Origin: Streptomyces spinoverrucosus
GTDB taxonomy: Bacteria; Actinomycetota; Actinomycetes; Streptomycetales; Streptomycetaceae
Length of the DNA stretch: 50,871 nucleotides
Direction of reading: 5' to 3'
NCBI RefSeq assembly: GCF_006539505.1
Contig: NZ_BJND01000064.1
Coordinates: 1 to 50,871 of the forward strand
This document shows, one piece after another, positions 38,004-46,559 of the stretch. Below the pieces are notes generated by a model. It saw only the letters and a list, made by a program, of their open reading frames with translations, was not told the DNA's origin and made no database searches. A program made the translations under genes and the position numbers. Position 1 is the first letter of the stretch. Each line of letters opens with the position of its first letter.

Positions 38004-39122
38004 CTACTTCTGGCGCTTGTAGAACGGCAGCGCCACGACCTCGTACGGCTCGTGGGTGCCCCGGACGTCCACGCCGACGCCCGGCGTGCCCGGCGCCGCG
38101 TGCGCGGCGTCGACGTACGCCATCGCGATCGGCTTGCCCAGCGTGGGGGAGGGGGCGCCGGAGGTGACCTCGCCGATCACCTCGCCGCCGGCGACCACGG
38201 CGTACCCGGCGCGCGGCACCCGGCGGCCCTCGGCGACCAGGCCGACCAGGACGCGCGGCGGGTTCTCCTGAGCGCGGGAGGCCGCCTCGCGCAGCGCCTC
38301 GCGCCCCACGAAGTCGCCTTCCTTCTCGAACTTCACCACCCGGCCGAGCCCGGCGTCGAAGGGCGTGAGGGCGGTGGACAGCTCGTGCCCGTACAGCGGC
38401 ATGCCCGCCTCCAGGCGCAGGGTGTCCCGGCAGGACAGCCCGCACGGGACCAGGCCGACGCCCGCGCCAGCCTCGGTCAGCGCCTCCCACAGCGCGACGG
38501 CGTGCTCCGGCTGCACGAACAGCTCGAAGCCGTCCTCGCCGGTGTACCCGGTGCGCGCGATCAGTGCCGGGACGCCCGCGACGGTGCCGGGCAGGCCGGC
38601 GTAGTACTTCAGGCCGTCGAGGTCGGCGTCGGTCAGCTGCTTGAGGATGCCCGGGGACTCGGGGCCCTGGACGGCGATCAGGGCGTAGGCGTCCCGGTCG
38701 TCGCGGACGGCGGCGTCGAACCCCGCCGCGCGCTCGGTGAGGGCGTCCAGGACGATCTGGGCGTTGCTGGCGTTGGCCACGACCATGTACTCGGCCTCGG
38801 CGAGCCGGTAGACGATCAGGTCGTCGAGGATGCCGCCGTCCGCCCGGCAGATCATGGTGTAGCGGGCGCGGCCGACGCCGACGGAGGCGATGTTGCCGAC
38901 GAGCGCGTAGTTCAGCAGCTGCGCCGCCTGCGGGCCGGTGACGGTGATCTCGCCCATGTGCGAGAGGTCGAACAGCCCGGCCTTCGTGCGCACCGCGAGG
39001 TGCTCGTCGCGCTCGGAGCCGTAGCGCAGGGGCATGTCCCAGCCTGCGAAGTCGGTCATGGTCGCGTCCAGCGAACGATGCAGGGCATCGAGCGCGGTAC
39101 GACGGAGTGGGGTACTGCTCAT
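38004..39122 (-). CDS. gcvT: Glycine cleavage system T protein (aminomethyltransferase)
   Basis: 372 aa from the ATG at 39122 (MSSTPLRRTALDALH); an open frame continues upstream through the riboswitch but is not coding. GWDMPLRYG, LSHMGEI, YTGEDGFEL and the C-terminal barrel domain are typical. It releases ammonia and transfers the methylene group to THF. It is first in the operon, under a glycine riboswitch. The 108-nt gap to gcvH has no evident hairpin. Confidence 0.97.
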   Translation of the reverse strand: MSSTPLRRTALDALHRSLDATMTDFAGWDMPLRYGSERDEHLAVRTKAGLFDLSHMGEITVTGPQAAQLLNYALVGNIASVGVGRARYTMICRADGGILDDLIVYRLAEAEYMVVANASNAQIVLDALTERAAGFDAAVRDDRDAYALIAVQGPESPGILKQLTDADLDGLKYYAGLPGTVAGVPALIARTGYTGEDGFELFVQPEHAVALWEALTEAGAGVGLVPCGLSCRDTLRLEAGMPLYGHELSTALTPFDAGLGRVVKFEKEGDFVGREALREAASRAQENPPRVLVGLVAEGRRVPRAGYAVVAGGEVIGEVTSGAPSPTLGKPIAMAYVDAAHAAPGTPGVGVDVRGTHEPYEVVALPFYKRQK

Positions 39123-39154
39123 CGGTCGGTCTCCCAAGGCATGACGGCGAGGTC

Positions 39155-39372
39155 GTTCCTCCCCATCTGTCATCGGAACCTGAGAGGTTCGCCATGACCG
39201 TCCGCGTGGGACGGTGGGCATGGCTTGCACCTTGGGTGGAGCCACTGCGGCAGCGGCCCGCTTTTCAGATGTGCCTCGCCCGCGCGGTAACGGGGCCTGA
39301 GAGATTCAAGGGAGGGACTTGCTCCTTCGGCGCCCCGGGCACGTCGTGCCTGGGGACTCTCCCGCGCGGATT
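39155..39372 (-). promoter_or_regulatory. Tandem glycine riboswitch of the gcvT-gcvH-glyA operon
   Basis: Read on the minus strand, aptamer 1 (about 39372-39290) has GGGAGAGTCC, the core GCGCCGAAGGAGCAA and AATCTCTCAGGC. Aptamer 2 (about 39245-39155) has AAGGTGCAAGCC, GGCGAACCTCTCAGG and the closing GATGACAGATGGGGAGG. Two cooperative aptamers are the classical glycine arrangement. The last G-rich stretch lies about 35 nt before the gcvT start, so ribosome access or termination may be the output. Glycine riboswitches that activate gcv genes are reported in Streptomyces. Aptamer 1 is more canonical than aptamer 2. Confidence 0.85.
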
Positions 39373-39557
39373 CAAGCGGCCGGTATGCAGTTGGCGCGCA
39401 CATCATTGCACGCATCGTTCCGGTGCGGCAGGGGGACCTTTGCTGTAGCAGCCTTGTTGCGTGAAGCGGACGGAAATGCGAGACACCGCGTATTACCTTC
39501 TCTTTACACTCGACGGGGACGGTAACTCGTGAACCGCCCCAGGGGAGGACGATCACG
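39373..39557. other. Divergent promoter region between the gcv operon and the P-loop kinase gene
   Basis: 185 bases that must hold the riboswitch promoter (minus) and the kinase promoter (plus). An AT-rich patch TATTACCTTCTCTTTACAC at 39491-39509 is the best promoter-like part. GGAGG at 39544-39548 is the ribosome site of the plus-strand gene. Confidence 0.45.
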
Positions 39558-40226
39558 GTGAACAGGACCACGGCGTACGCCACCACCACGGGCCTCGCAC
39601 TGCCCAAGCAGCCCGCCGCCGGGGCCCGGGAGGCGTGCGCCCCGCTGCCGTCCCCCGTGGTCCGCGACCTGCGCGATCGCGCGGGCCGCAGCCCGCACGC
39701 GCTGCTCTTCGGCCCCCACGACCTCGTCGTGATCACGGGCCTGCCCGGCAGCGGCAAGTCCACCCTCATGCGGCGGGCGGTCCGGGGCAGGCGCATCGAC
39801 TCCCAGGACACCCGCGACCGCTGGGACCGCGGTACGCCGAGCTGGCTGCCGTACGCGATCTACCGCCCCCTCGTCCGCCTCGCCCACTACGCCGGACTGC
39901 GCCGCGCCCTTCGCACCGGCGAGGGCGTCGTCGTCCACGACTGCGGTACGCAGGCCTGGGTGCGCGCCTGGCTGGCCCGCGAGGCCCGCCGCCGCGGCGG
40001 CACCCTCCACCTGCTGCTGCTCGACGTCACGCCCGAGCAGGCCCTGGCCGGCCAGCGCGCCCGCGGCCGCGGCGTCTCGCGCTACGCCTTCCTACGCCAC
40101 CGCCACGCCGCCGCCCGCCTGGTCCACCGCGCCGAACGCGGCGACCTGCCCCGCGGCTGCGGCGCCGCAATCCTCCTCGACCGAGCGGCAGCGAACACAC
40201 TACGCAGAATCGGCTTCACGGGCTGA
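39558..40226 (+). CDS. P-loop kinase-like ATPase
   Basis: 222 aa from the GTG at 39558 with GGAGG nine bases upstream. Walker A is GLPGSGKST (about 58-66), followed by IDSQDTRDRW, VVVHDCGTQAWVR and LLLLDVTPEQALAGQRARGR; this layout is that of gluconokinase/zeta-toxin-like small kinases that phosphorylate small molecules. The N-terminal 30 residues are Ala/Pro-rich. The substrate is not evident. The last twelve codons (ANTLRRIGFTG, stop) recur in decayed form several times in the downstream non-coding DNA. Confidence 0.85.
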   Translation: MNRTTAYATTTGLALPKQPAAGAREACAPLPSPVVRDLRDRAGRSPHALLFGPHDLVVITGLPGSGKSTLMRRAVRGRRIDSQDTRDRWDRGTPSWLPYAIYRPLVRLAHYAGLRRALRTGEGVVVHDCGTQAWVRAWLAREARRRGGTLHLLLLDVTPEQALAGQRARGRGVSRYAFLRHRHAAARLVHRAERGDLPRGCGAAILLDRAAANTLRRIGFTG

Positions 40227-40560
40227 CGCCCGCACGCCACGCGGCGACGGACGCGCTGCGCCGGACCGGCGGCACGGCTGAGCGCGCCAGCGGGTGGGTT
40301 GCGCTTTGTGGGCTGAGCGCGGCGGGAACACGCTGCGTAGGGTCGCCTTCACGGGCTGACGCGTGCTCGCCGCGCGGCGGCGGACGCGCTGCGCCGGATC
40401 GGCGGCACGGGCTTACGCCCACGCGACCGCGCCGCGGCGGTCGGGCTGCGCTGGATCGGCTGCATGGGCTGACCGTCGCCCACATGCGCCGCGCTTTACG
40501 GAGTGAGCGCCTCGGTCGGTGTCGTGCGCGGGATCGGCTTCGCGGGCTGGCGCAACCGGT
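40190..40560 (+). repeat. Degenerate tandem copies of the 3' end of the P-loop kinase gene
   Basis: After the gene's own end (40190-40226), blocks resembling AAC ACG CTG CGT AGG GTC GGC TTC ACG GGC TGA recur near 40246-40281, 40291-40316, 40323-40359, 40380-40414, 40441-40472 and 40523-40551. Translated in the matching frames they read DALRRTGGTA, LRFVG, NTLRRVAFTG, DALRRIGGTG, GLRWIGCMG and VRGIGFAG, three of them still followed by a TGA. Spacing is 35-80 nt. The 396 bases 40227-40622 contain no other gene. Confidence 0.7.
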
Positions 40561-40622
40561 CGTGCGGGTGGCGGGTTAGCCTTTTCAGCCGGTAGTACTG
40601 GTACGGAGCAGGCGGTAGGCAG

Positions 40623-41402
40623 ATGGACTTCCCGGGGGACTTTCCGGCGCAGGCGCACCCCCATCCGCACGGCGGGTGGCCCGGCAACGAGCTGGAGGAG
40701 GTGCTGTCGGCCTCCCTCGGTGTCCCGTCGGCCGGTGGCCGCATCGTCGAGGTGCTCGGCCGCAGCTTCGTGTGGGTGCCGCTGCCCAACGGCGGCGGCC
40801 CGCACAGCGGCCCCCTCGACCTGCCGAGCATGGAGATCGACGGCCAGGCCTACGTCCCCGTCTTCAGCTCCGAGGAACAGTTCCGCCAGGTCGTCGGCTC
40901 CCACATGTCGTACACCATCGCCCCCGCCGTCGAGTTCGCCCGCGGCCTGCCCCCACAGGCGGGCATCGCCGTGAACCCCGGCGGCGTCGTCGGCATCCCG
41001 CTCCCCCCTGCGGCGGTCGCCGAACTCGGCCGCGCCGGCCGCACCCCCCTCGACGGCCCCGCGAGCGGCGGCCGGGTCCGCCTCTTCGAACCCGACTGGC
41101 AGGACGACCCGGTCGATTTCCTCACCGCGGCGGCCACGGAGTTCGAGGCGATCGGCGTCGTCACCACGGCCCGCCGCTGCCTGGCGGCGATCGAGACGGC
41201 GGACCCGGTGATGTTCGTAGGCGTCGAACTCTCCCAATGGGAGGGCGACCTGCGCGCCGCCCCCCTGGACGCCCTCGGCCGCGCCCTGGGCAACGTCCCT
41301 GTGAACTGGCCGGTCAACCTGGTCCTGATGGACGTGGCCCAGGACCCGGTGGTCACCTGGCTGCGGGAGCGGGTGCGTCCCTTCTACCAACGGGGTCTGT
41401 AA
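40623..41402 (+). CDS. SseB-family protein, copy 1
   Basis: 259 aa. The N-terminal part (VWVPLPNGGG..., VPVFSSEEQFRQVVG) is the SseB N domain, and the C-terminal part (CLAAIETADPVMFVGVELSQWE ... LRERVRPFYQ) matches its C-terminal domain. SseB (enhanced serine sensitivity) is named for a serine-related phenotype in E. coli; biochemical role unknown. The location beside serine and glycine genes is suggestive. A paralogue follows. The ribosome site is weak. Confidence 0.88.
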   Translation: MDFPGDFPAQAHPHPHGGWPGNELEEVLSASLGVPSAGGRIVEVLGRSFVWVPLPNGGGPHSGPLDLPSMEIDGQAYVPVFSSEEQFRQVVGSHMSYTIAPAVEFARGLPPQAGIAVNPGGVVGIPLPPAAVAELGRAGRTPLDGPASGGRVRLFEPDWQDDPVDFLTAAATEFEAIGVVTTARRCLAAIETADPVMFVGVELSQWEGDLRAAPLDALGRALGNVPVNWPVNLVLMDVAQDPVVTWLRERVRPFYQRGL

Positions 41403-41410
41403 AACGTCCC

Positions 41411-41500
41411 TGAGGGCAGCCAACCCAGGGGCGCGGGGCTGCAATCGATGTGCGGCTCCGCCGCGTGGGCGCGACCAGCCACAAACAACCCGCACTCGCC
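41411..41500. repeat. Probable dispersed Streptomyces intergenic element
   Basis: Contains GGGGCGCGGGGCTGC, a short GCGGCTCCGCCGC dyad and GCGCGACCAGCCACA, parts I recognise from a repeat common in Streptomyces intergenic regions. GCAGCC and GGCTGC flank its first half. Only one copy is visible in this window, so the dispersed status is from memory. Confidence 0.45.
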
Positions 41501-41581
41501 ACACACACCGAGCCCCGAGCTGTTGGGCGGCCTTAAGCTAGGTGCGAAAACGACGGCGTTGCACGAAGGGGCGGTAAAAGA

Positions 41582-42376
41582 GTGAGCGCGAGCGGCACCG
41601 CCGCGGCCGGCCAGGTCGAGCACATGCTGCGCCAGGTGACGCCGGGGCGCTACGACGCCTACGAGGCACTCCTGCGCGCCCTCGCGACCCCCCACTCCGG
41701 CCAGGTGTGGATGCTGCTGTGGCACGGCCAGGCCGGCAGCCCCGACGCCCAGTACGGGAACATGGAGGTCGACGGCTACGGCTACGCCCCCTGCGTCACC
41801 TCCGCCCAGGAACTCTCGGCGAGCGGCTGGAACCGCAGTTACGAAGTGGTCGACGGCCTCGACGTGGCCCGCACCCTCTACCCCGACCACTACGGCCTCT
41901 GGCTGAACCCGCACGCCCCCGGCGGCGGCGTCGGCATCCCCTGGCTGGACCTGCGCCGCATCGCCACCGGCCTCGACCGCCAGCCCGCCGGACCCCTGCG
42001 GCTGTCCGAACCCGGCATCCAGATCCCGCAGTTCTACGCCCTGCTGTCGCAGAACGCCCACCGCACCCCGGCCGTCCGCTCCCTGCGCCGCGCCTGGGTC
42101 CAGCCCGCGCTCGGGGCGCCGTATCTCGCCATCGGTCTCGATGTGTACGACACCTCCCCGCCCGCCGTGGACTCGGTGCGCGCGATGATGCAGCAGTCGA
42201 TCGGCGCGGTCCCGGACGGACTGCCGGTGTCGACGGTCGCGATGTCCGACGAGTACGACCCGGTCGCGCTGTGGCTGCGCGCCAACGCCCGCCCCTTCTA
42301 CGACCGCGAGGCCCACGCCGCCCCGGCCCAGGCCCCGGCGGCCGGTTACGGCTACCCCGGCCCAAGGACCTTCTGA
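41582..42376 (+). CDS. SseB-family protein, copy 2
   Basis: 264 aa from the GTG at 41582. It shares with copy 1 the FYDREA/FYQRGL end and the layout (VWMLLWHG..., LNPHAPGGGVGIPWLDL, YLAIGLDVYD, VALWLRANARPFYD). GGGGCGG lies upstream. The last 20 residues are Ala/Pro/Gly-rich. Sequence divergence from copy 1 is large, so the duplication is old. Separated by 179 nt containing a probable dispersed repeat, it likely has its own promoter. Confidence 0.85.
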   Translation: MSASGTAAAGQVEHMLRQVTPGRYDAYEALLRALATPHSGQVWMLLWHGQAGSPDAQYGNMEVDGYGYAPCVTSAQELSASGWNRSYEVVDGLDVARTLYPDHYGLWLNPHAPGGGVGIPWLDLRRIATGLDRQPAGPLRLSEPGIQIPQFYALLSQNAHRTPAVRSLRRAWVQPALGAPYLAIGLDVYDTSPPAVDSVRAMMQQSIGAVPDGLPVSTVAMSDEYDPVALWLRANARPFYDREAHAAPAQAPAAGYGYPGPRTF

Positions 42377-42647
42377 GCCCGTCACTTTCCGGTCATCATC
42401 CACTCTTGTTCGCAGGGCGATCAGGTGTGTTCGGATAACGGAATGTGAAGGTCGGTATCACGGTTGCGCATACTTTCTCCGACAACTCTGGCGAGTGATC
42501 GTGAGGACGTTGAAGACTCCGCAGTCAGACAGCACGCGGGCATGTCCTCATCATCTGGGGTCGCCGCGTCGCCAAGATGGCGATCAAGGCCGTGAACGAC
42601 GGCAAGTGAAGGCCGGGTGACCACCGGCGAGAAGGGGCAGGGCGCTT
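42377..42647. other. Leader region of the oligopeptide ABC operon
   Basis: 271 bases. TACTTT at 42471-42476 is the best -10 candidate. A short open frame from GTG 42501 runs to a stop at 42612-42614 in one frame, while another short open stretch ends at 42609 with MAIKAVNDGK; neither looks like a normal gene, but one might be a leader peptide. GAAGGGGCAGGG precedes the GTG at 42648. Confidence 0.35.
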
Positions 42648-43646
42648 GTGACGGCACCGATCGAGACCACCGGATCGCAGGCCGAGGCCCAGCCGGAGGC
42701 TGTGCTGCAGGGCATCGAGGCCAAACGGATCGAGGGCCGCTCTCTCGGACAGATCGCCTGGACCCGCTTCAAGCGCGACAAGGTCGCGGTGGCGGGTGGC
42801 ATCGTTGTCGTGCTGCTCATCCTCACCGCCGCCCTCTCCCGCCCCCTGCAGTCGCTGCTGGGCCTCGACCCCAACGCCTTCAACCAGGATCTGATCGACC
42901 CCAACACCACCCTCCCCAAGGGCGACTTCGGCGGCATGAGCTGGGACCACCCGCTCGGCGTGGAGCCGAAGTTCGGGCGCGACATCCTCGCCCGCATCCT
43001 GGAGGGCTCCTGGGTCTCCCTGGTCGTCGCGTTCGGAGCGACGCTGCTGTCCGTGGCCATCGGTACCGTCATGGGCCTGATCGCCGGCTACTACGGCGGC
43101 CGGGTGGACGCGATCGTCAGCCGGCTGATGGACACCTTCCTCGCCTTCCCGCTGCTGCTGTTCGCCATCGCCATCTCGGCGACGCTGCAGGGCGGCGCGT
43201 TCGGCCTGGAGGGGCTGCCCCTGCACATCCTTGTGCTGATCTTTGTCATCGGTTTCTTCAACTGGCCTTACATGGGGCGTATCGTCCGCGGTCAGGCGCT
43301 GGCGCTGCGCGAACGCGAGTTCGTCGACGCATCCCGGGGACTGGGCGCTTCCGGCCCGTACATCCTCTTCAAGGAACTGCTGCCGAACCTCGTCGCGCCG
43401 ATCATCGTCTACTCGACGCTGCTCATCCCGACCAACATCCTCTTCGAGGCGTCGCTCAGCTTCCTGGGCGTCGGCATCCAGCCACCGCAGGCCTCCTGGG
43501 GCGGCATGCTCAACCAGGCCGTCGACTTCTTCGAGGTCGATCCGCAGTACATGATCGTCCCCGGTCTGGCCATCTTCATCACCGTACTGGCCTTCAACCT
43601 CCTCGGTGACGGCCTCCGGGACGCACTCGACCCCCGCAGCCGCTGA
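42648..43646 (+). CDS. Oligopeptide ABC transporter permease (DppC/OppC type)
   Basis: 332 aa. A cytoplasmic N-terminus is followed by six membrane segments (first at about 48-68). The EAA coupling loop is EFVDASRGLGASGPYILFKE, typical of the C-type permease. It is unusually placed first, before the binding protein and the B-type permease. Together with the next four genes it forms a full peptide importer (inner membrane). Confidence 0.93.
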   Translation: MTAPIETTGSQAEAQPEAVLQGIEAKRIEGRSLGQIAWTRFKRDKVAVAGGIVVVLLILTAALSRPLQSLLGLDPNAFNQDLIDPNTTLPKGDFGGMSWDHPLGVEPKFGRDILARILEGSWVSLVVAFGATLLSVAIGTVMGLIAGYYGGRVDAIVSRLMDTFLAFPLLLFAIAISATLQGGAFGLEGLPLHILVLIFVIGFFNWPYMGRIVRGQALALREREFVDASRGLGASGPYILFKELLPNLVAPIIVYSTLLIPTNILFEASLSFLGVGIQPPQASWGGMLNQAVDFFEVDPQYMIVPGLAIFITVLAFNLLGDGLRDALDPRSR

Positions 43647-43702
43647 CGTCTGCGGTCGCGGCCGCTGCCGCGTCCAGCTCAAGTGTCCAACTACGAAGGG
43701 GA

Positions 43703-45469
43703 ATGACGACCATCATGCGAAGGTCAGCAATGGCCGTAGTCGCGGCCATCAGCAGCGCCGGGATGCTCCTGGCCGGCTGCAGCAAGGCCGATGACAACGG
43801 CGACAACGGCGGCAACGGCGCCGGGGCCAACGCCGCCACCAAGGAGGTCGTGAACGCCTCTACGGAGAAGGGCGGCACGGTCACCTACGCGATGTCCGAC
43901 GTGCCGGACTCGTTCGACCCCGGCAACACGTACTACGCGTACATGTACAACTTCAGCCGTCTCTACGCGCGTCCTCTGCTGACCTTCCAGCCGGCCCCCG
44001 GCGAGAAGGGCAACGAGATCGTGCCCGACCTGGCGGAGTCCAAGGGCCAGTCCTCGGACGGCGGCAAGACCTGGACGTACAAGATCCGCAAGGGCGTGAA
44101 GTTCGAGGACGGCACCGAGGTCACCTCGGCGGACGTCAAGTACGCGGTGGAGCGCTCCAACTTCGCCCGTGACGTGCTCTCCCTCGGCCCGAACTACTTC
44201 GCCCAGTTCCTGGACGGCGCCGACAAGTACAAGGGCCCGTACAAGGACAAGAGCACCAAGGGCATCTCGTCCATCCAGACGCCGGACAAGTACACGATCA
44301 CCTTCAAGCTCAGCCAGCCGTTCGCCGACTTCGACTACCTGGTCACCGCGCCGCAGACCGCGCCGGTGCCGCGGGCGAAGGACACCGGCGTCGACTACAC
44401 CAAGAAGATCGTCTCCTCCGGCTCGTACAAGTTCGAGAGCTACCAGGAGGGCAAGTCGGTCACCCTGGTCCGCAACCCCGAGTGGGACCCGAAGACCGAC
44501 CCGCTGCGCAAGCAGTACCCGGACAAGATCGTGGTCAACCTGAAGGTCAACCAGGCCACGATCGACAAGGACCTGATGGCCGGCACCACGACCGTCGACC
44601 TCGCGGGCCGCGGCGTGGACACCCAGACCCAGGCCCAGCTGCTCAACAGCGAGGACCAGAAGGCCAACACCGACAACACCTACGGTGGCCGGCTGGTCTA
44701 CGCGGCGATCAACACCAAGGTCAAGCCGTTCGACAACGTCGAGTGCCGCAAGGCCGTGCAGTACGCCATCGACAAGGTGGCCGTGCAGACCGCGCAGGGC
44801 GGCCCGGTCCGCGGTGACGTCGCCACCACGGTGCTGCCGCCGGACGTGATCGGCTACCAGAAGTTCGACGCCTACCCGACCGAGGGCAACAAGGGCGACG
44901 CGGCCAAGGCCAAGGAGCACCTGACGGCCTGCAAGCAGCCGAACGGCTTCAAGACCTACATCGCCGCGCGCAGTGACCGCCAGCAGGAGGTCGACGCGGC
45001 CACGGCGATCATCGACTCGCTGAAGAAGGTCGGCATCACCGCCGAGATGAAGCAGTACCCGTCCGGTAAGTACTTCACCGACTACGCGGGTGTGCCCACC
45101 TTCACCGAGAAGCAGGGCATCGGCATCATCATGATGCAGTGGGGCGCCGACTGGCCGACCGGCTACGGCTTCCTGAACCAGATCCTCAACGGCAAGGCGA
45201 TCAGCCAGTCCGGCAACACCAACCTCTCGCAGTTCAACAACGCGGAGGTCAACAAGCTGCTGGACGAGGCCATCCAGAACCAGGACGAGTCGGCGCGCAA
45301 CGCCGCCTACGCCGAGGTCGACAAGAAGACCATGGACGAGGCCGTCATCGTGCCGCTGACCTACTTCAAGGTCCTGCTCTACCGGTCGCCCAACGCGACC
45401 AACGTGGTGTCCTCGGCTGCCTGGAGCGGTCAGTACGACGCTCTCAACCTCGGCACGACCAAGAAGTAG
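43703..45469 (+). CDS. Oligopeptide-binding lipoprotein (SBP family 5)
   Basis: 588 aa. Signal with lipobox LLAGC, then an Asp/Gly/Asn linker. GGTVTYAMSDVPDSFDPGN, KTWTYKIRKGVKFEDGTEVT and later segments are typical of the SBP_bac_5 family. It captures peptides outside the membrane for the adjacent permeases. The ATG at 43703 follows GGGGA closely; ATG 43715 is an alternative. In Streptomyces related BldK-type importers take up a signal for aerial growth; whether this copy does is unknown. Confidence 0.95.
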   Translation: MTTIMRRSAMAVVAAISSAGMLLAGCSKADDNGDNGGNGAGANAATKEVVNASTEKGGTVTYAMSDVPDSFDPGNTYYAYMYNFSRLYARPLLTFQPAPGEKGNEIVPDLAESKGQSSDGGKTWTYKIRKGVKFEDGTEVTSADVKYAVERSNFARDVLSLGPNYFAQFLDGADKYKGPYKDKSTKGISSIQTPDKYTITFKLSQPFADFDYLVTAPQTAPVPRAKDTGVDYTKKIVSSGSYKFESYQEGKSVTLVRNPEWDPKTDPLRKQYPDKIVVNLKVNQATIDKDLMAGTTTVDLAGRGVDTQTQAQLLNSEDQKANTDNTYGGRLVYAAINTKVKPFDNVECRKAVQYAIDKVAVQTAQGGPVRGDVATTVLPPDVIGYQKFDAYPTEGNKGDAAKAKEHLTACKQPNGFKTYIAARSDRQQEVDAATAIIDSLKKVGITAEMKQYPSGKYFTDYAGVPTFTEKQGIGIIMMQWGADWPTGYGFLNQILNGKAISQSGNTNLSQFNNAEVNKLLDEAIQNQDESARNAAYAEVDKKTMDEAVIVPLTYFKVLLYRSPNATNVVSSAAWSGQYDALNLGTTKK

Positions 45470-45506
45470 CGGCAAAGCAGCAGCCCCGGAAGGCAGGTGA
45501 AGGCAT

Positions 45507-45539
45507 TGGTGCCCGCGGGCCACGCGTCCGCGGGCACCA
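45507..45539 (+). promoter_or_regulatory. Intra-operon hairpin between binding protein and permease genes
   Basis: TGGTGCCCGCGG (45507-45518) pairs perfectly with CCGCGGGCACCA (45528-45539), a 12-bp stem with a 9-nt loop. It ends 12 nt before the permease GTG. Such hairpins protect the upstream mRNA or attenuate downstream reading, giving more binding protein than permease. Confidence 0.7.
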
Positions 45540-45551
45540 GCGCCGGTCCCC

Positions 45552-46559
45552 GTGATCTCGTACATCATCCGCAGGACCATTGCGGCAGTGATCCTGCTGC
45601 TGGTGGTCACAGCGGTCACCTTCGGCATCTTCTTCCTGTTGCCGAGACTGGCCGGACAGACGCCCGACCAGCTGGCCGCGCAGTACATCGGTAAGAACCC
45701 GTCGCCGGAGGACATCGCGGCGGTCAAGGCGAACCTCGGGCTGGACAAGGCGGTCTACGAGCAGTACTGGGACTTCATCAAGGGGATCGTCTCCGGCGCC
45801 ACGTACAACCTCGGCCCCACGACGGCCAAGTGCGAGGTGCCCTGCTTCGGCTACTCCTTCAAGAACCACACCGAGGTCTGGCCGCAACTGGTCGACCGGC
45901 TGCCGGTGACCGCCTCGCTGGCGGCGGGCGCCGCCGTGCTGTGGCTGCTGTCCGGTGTCGCCGCCGGTGTCATCTCCGCGCTCAAGCCGGGCTCCGTCTT
46001 CGACCGGACCGCGATGGGTGTGGCGCTCGCCGGTGTCTCGCTGCCGATGTTCTTCACCGGCCAGCTGGCGCTGCTGGTGTTCAGCTACCAGCTGGACATC
46101 TTCGGGCGGACCTATGTGCCGTTCACGGAGAATCCGTCCCAGTGGGCCAACACCCTCTTCCTGCCGTGGTGTTCGCTGGCCCTGCTGTACTCCGCCATCT
46201 ACGCCCGGCTCACCCGCTCCGGCATGCTCGAAACCATGAGCGAGGACTTCATCCGCACCGCCCGGGCCAAGGGCCTGAAGGAGCGCAAGGTCGTCCTCAA
46301 GCACGGTCTGCGGGCGGCCCTCACGCCGATCGTCACGGTGTTCGGCATGGACATCGGACTGCTGCTGGGCGGCGCGGTGATCACCGAGTCGGTGTTCTCA
46401 CTGCCGGGCATCGGGCAGTACGCCGTCCAGGCGATCACCGACAACGACCTGCCGCCGATCCTGGGCGTCACCCTGCTGGCCGCCTTCTTCGTCGTGCTCT
46501 GCAACCTGGTGGTGGACGTGCTGTACGCCACCGTCGACCCGCGGGTGAGGCTCTCGTGA
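45552..46559 (+). CDS. Oligopeptide ABC transporter permease (DppB/OppB type)
   Basis: 335 aa with six membrane segments (first MISYIIRRTIAAVILLLVV) and the coupling loop MSEDFIRTARAKGLKERKVV. The N-terminal periplasmic loop is long, as usual for B-type permeases. The GTG start lacks a Shine-Dalgarno sequence and follows a strong hairpin. The stop overlaps the next ATPase gene (GTGA). Confidence 0.93.
   Translation: MISYIIRRTIAAVILLLVVTAVTFGIFFLLPRLAGQTPDQLAAQYIGKNPSPEDIAAVKANLGLDKAVYEQYWDFIKGIVSGATYNLGPTTAKCEVPCFGYSFKNHTEVWPQLVDRLPVTASLAAGAAVLWLLSGVAAGVISALKPGSVFDRTAMGVALAGVSLPMFFTGQLALLVFSYQLDIFGRTYVPFTENPSQWANTLFLPWCSLALLYSAIYARLTRSGMLETMSEDFIRTARAKGLKERKVVLKHGLRAALTPIVTVFGMDIGLLLGGAVITESVFSLPGIGQYAVQAITDNDLPPILGVTLLAAFFVVLCNLVVDVLYATVDPRVRLS

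Noticed and set aside
39123..39245. Upstream extension of GcvT (41 codons)
   Set aside because: This DNA is the second aptamer of the glycine riboswitch, and GcvT proteins start at the MSSTPLRRTAL position.
43724..45748. 674-codon antisense frame over the peptide-binding lipoprotein
   Set aside because: Mirror of a very regular codon pattern; no start signal and no family resemblance.
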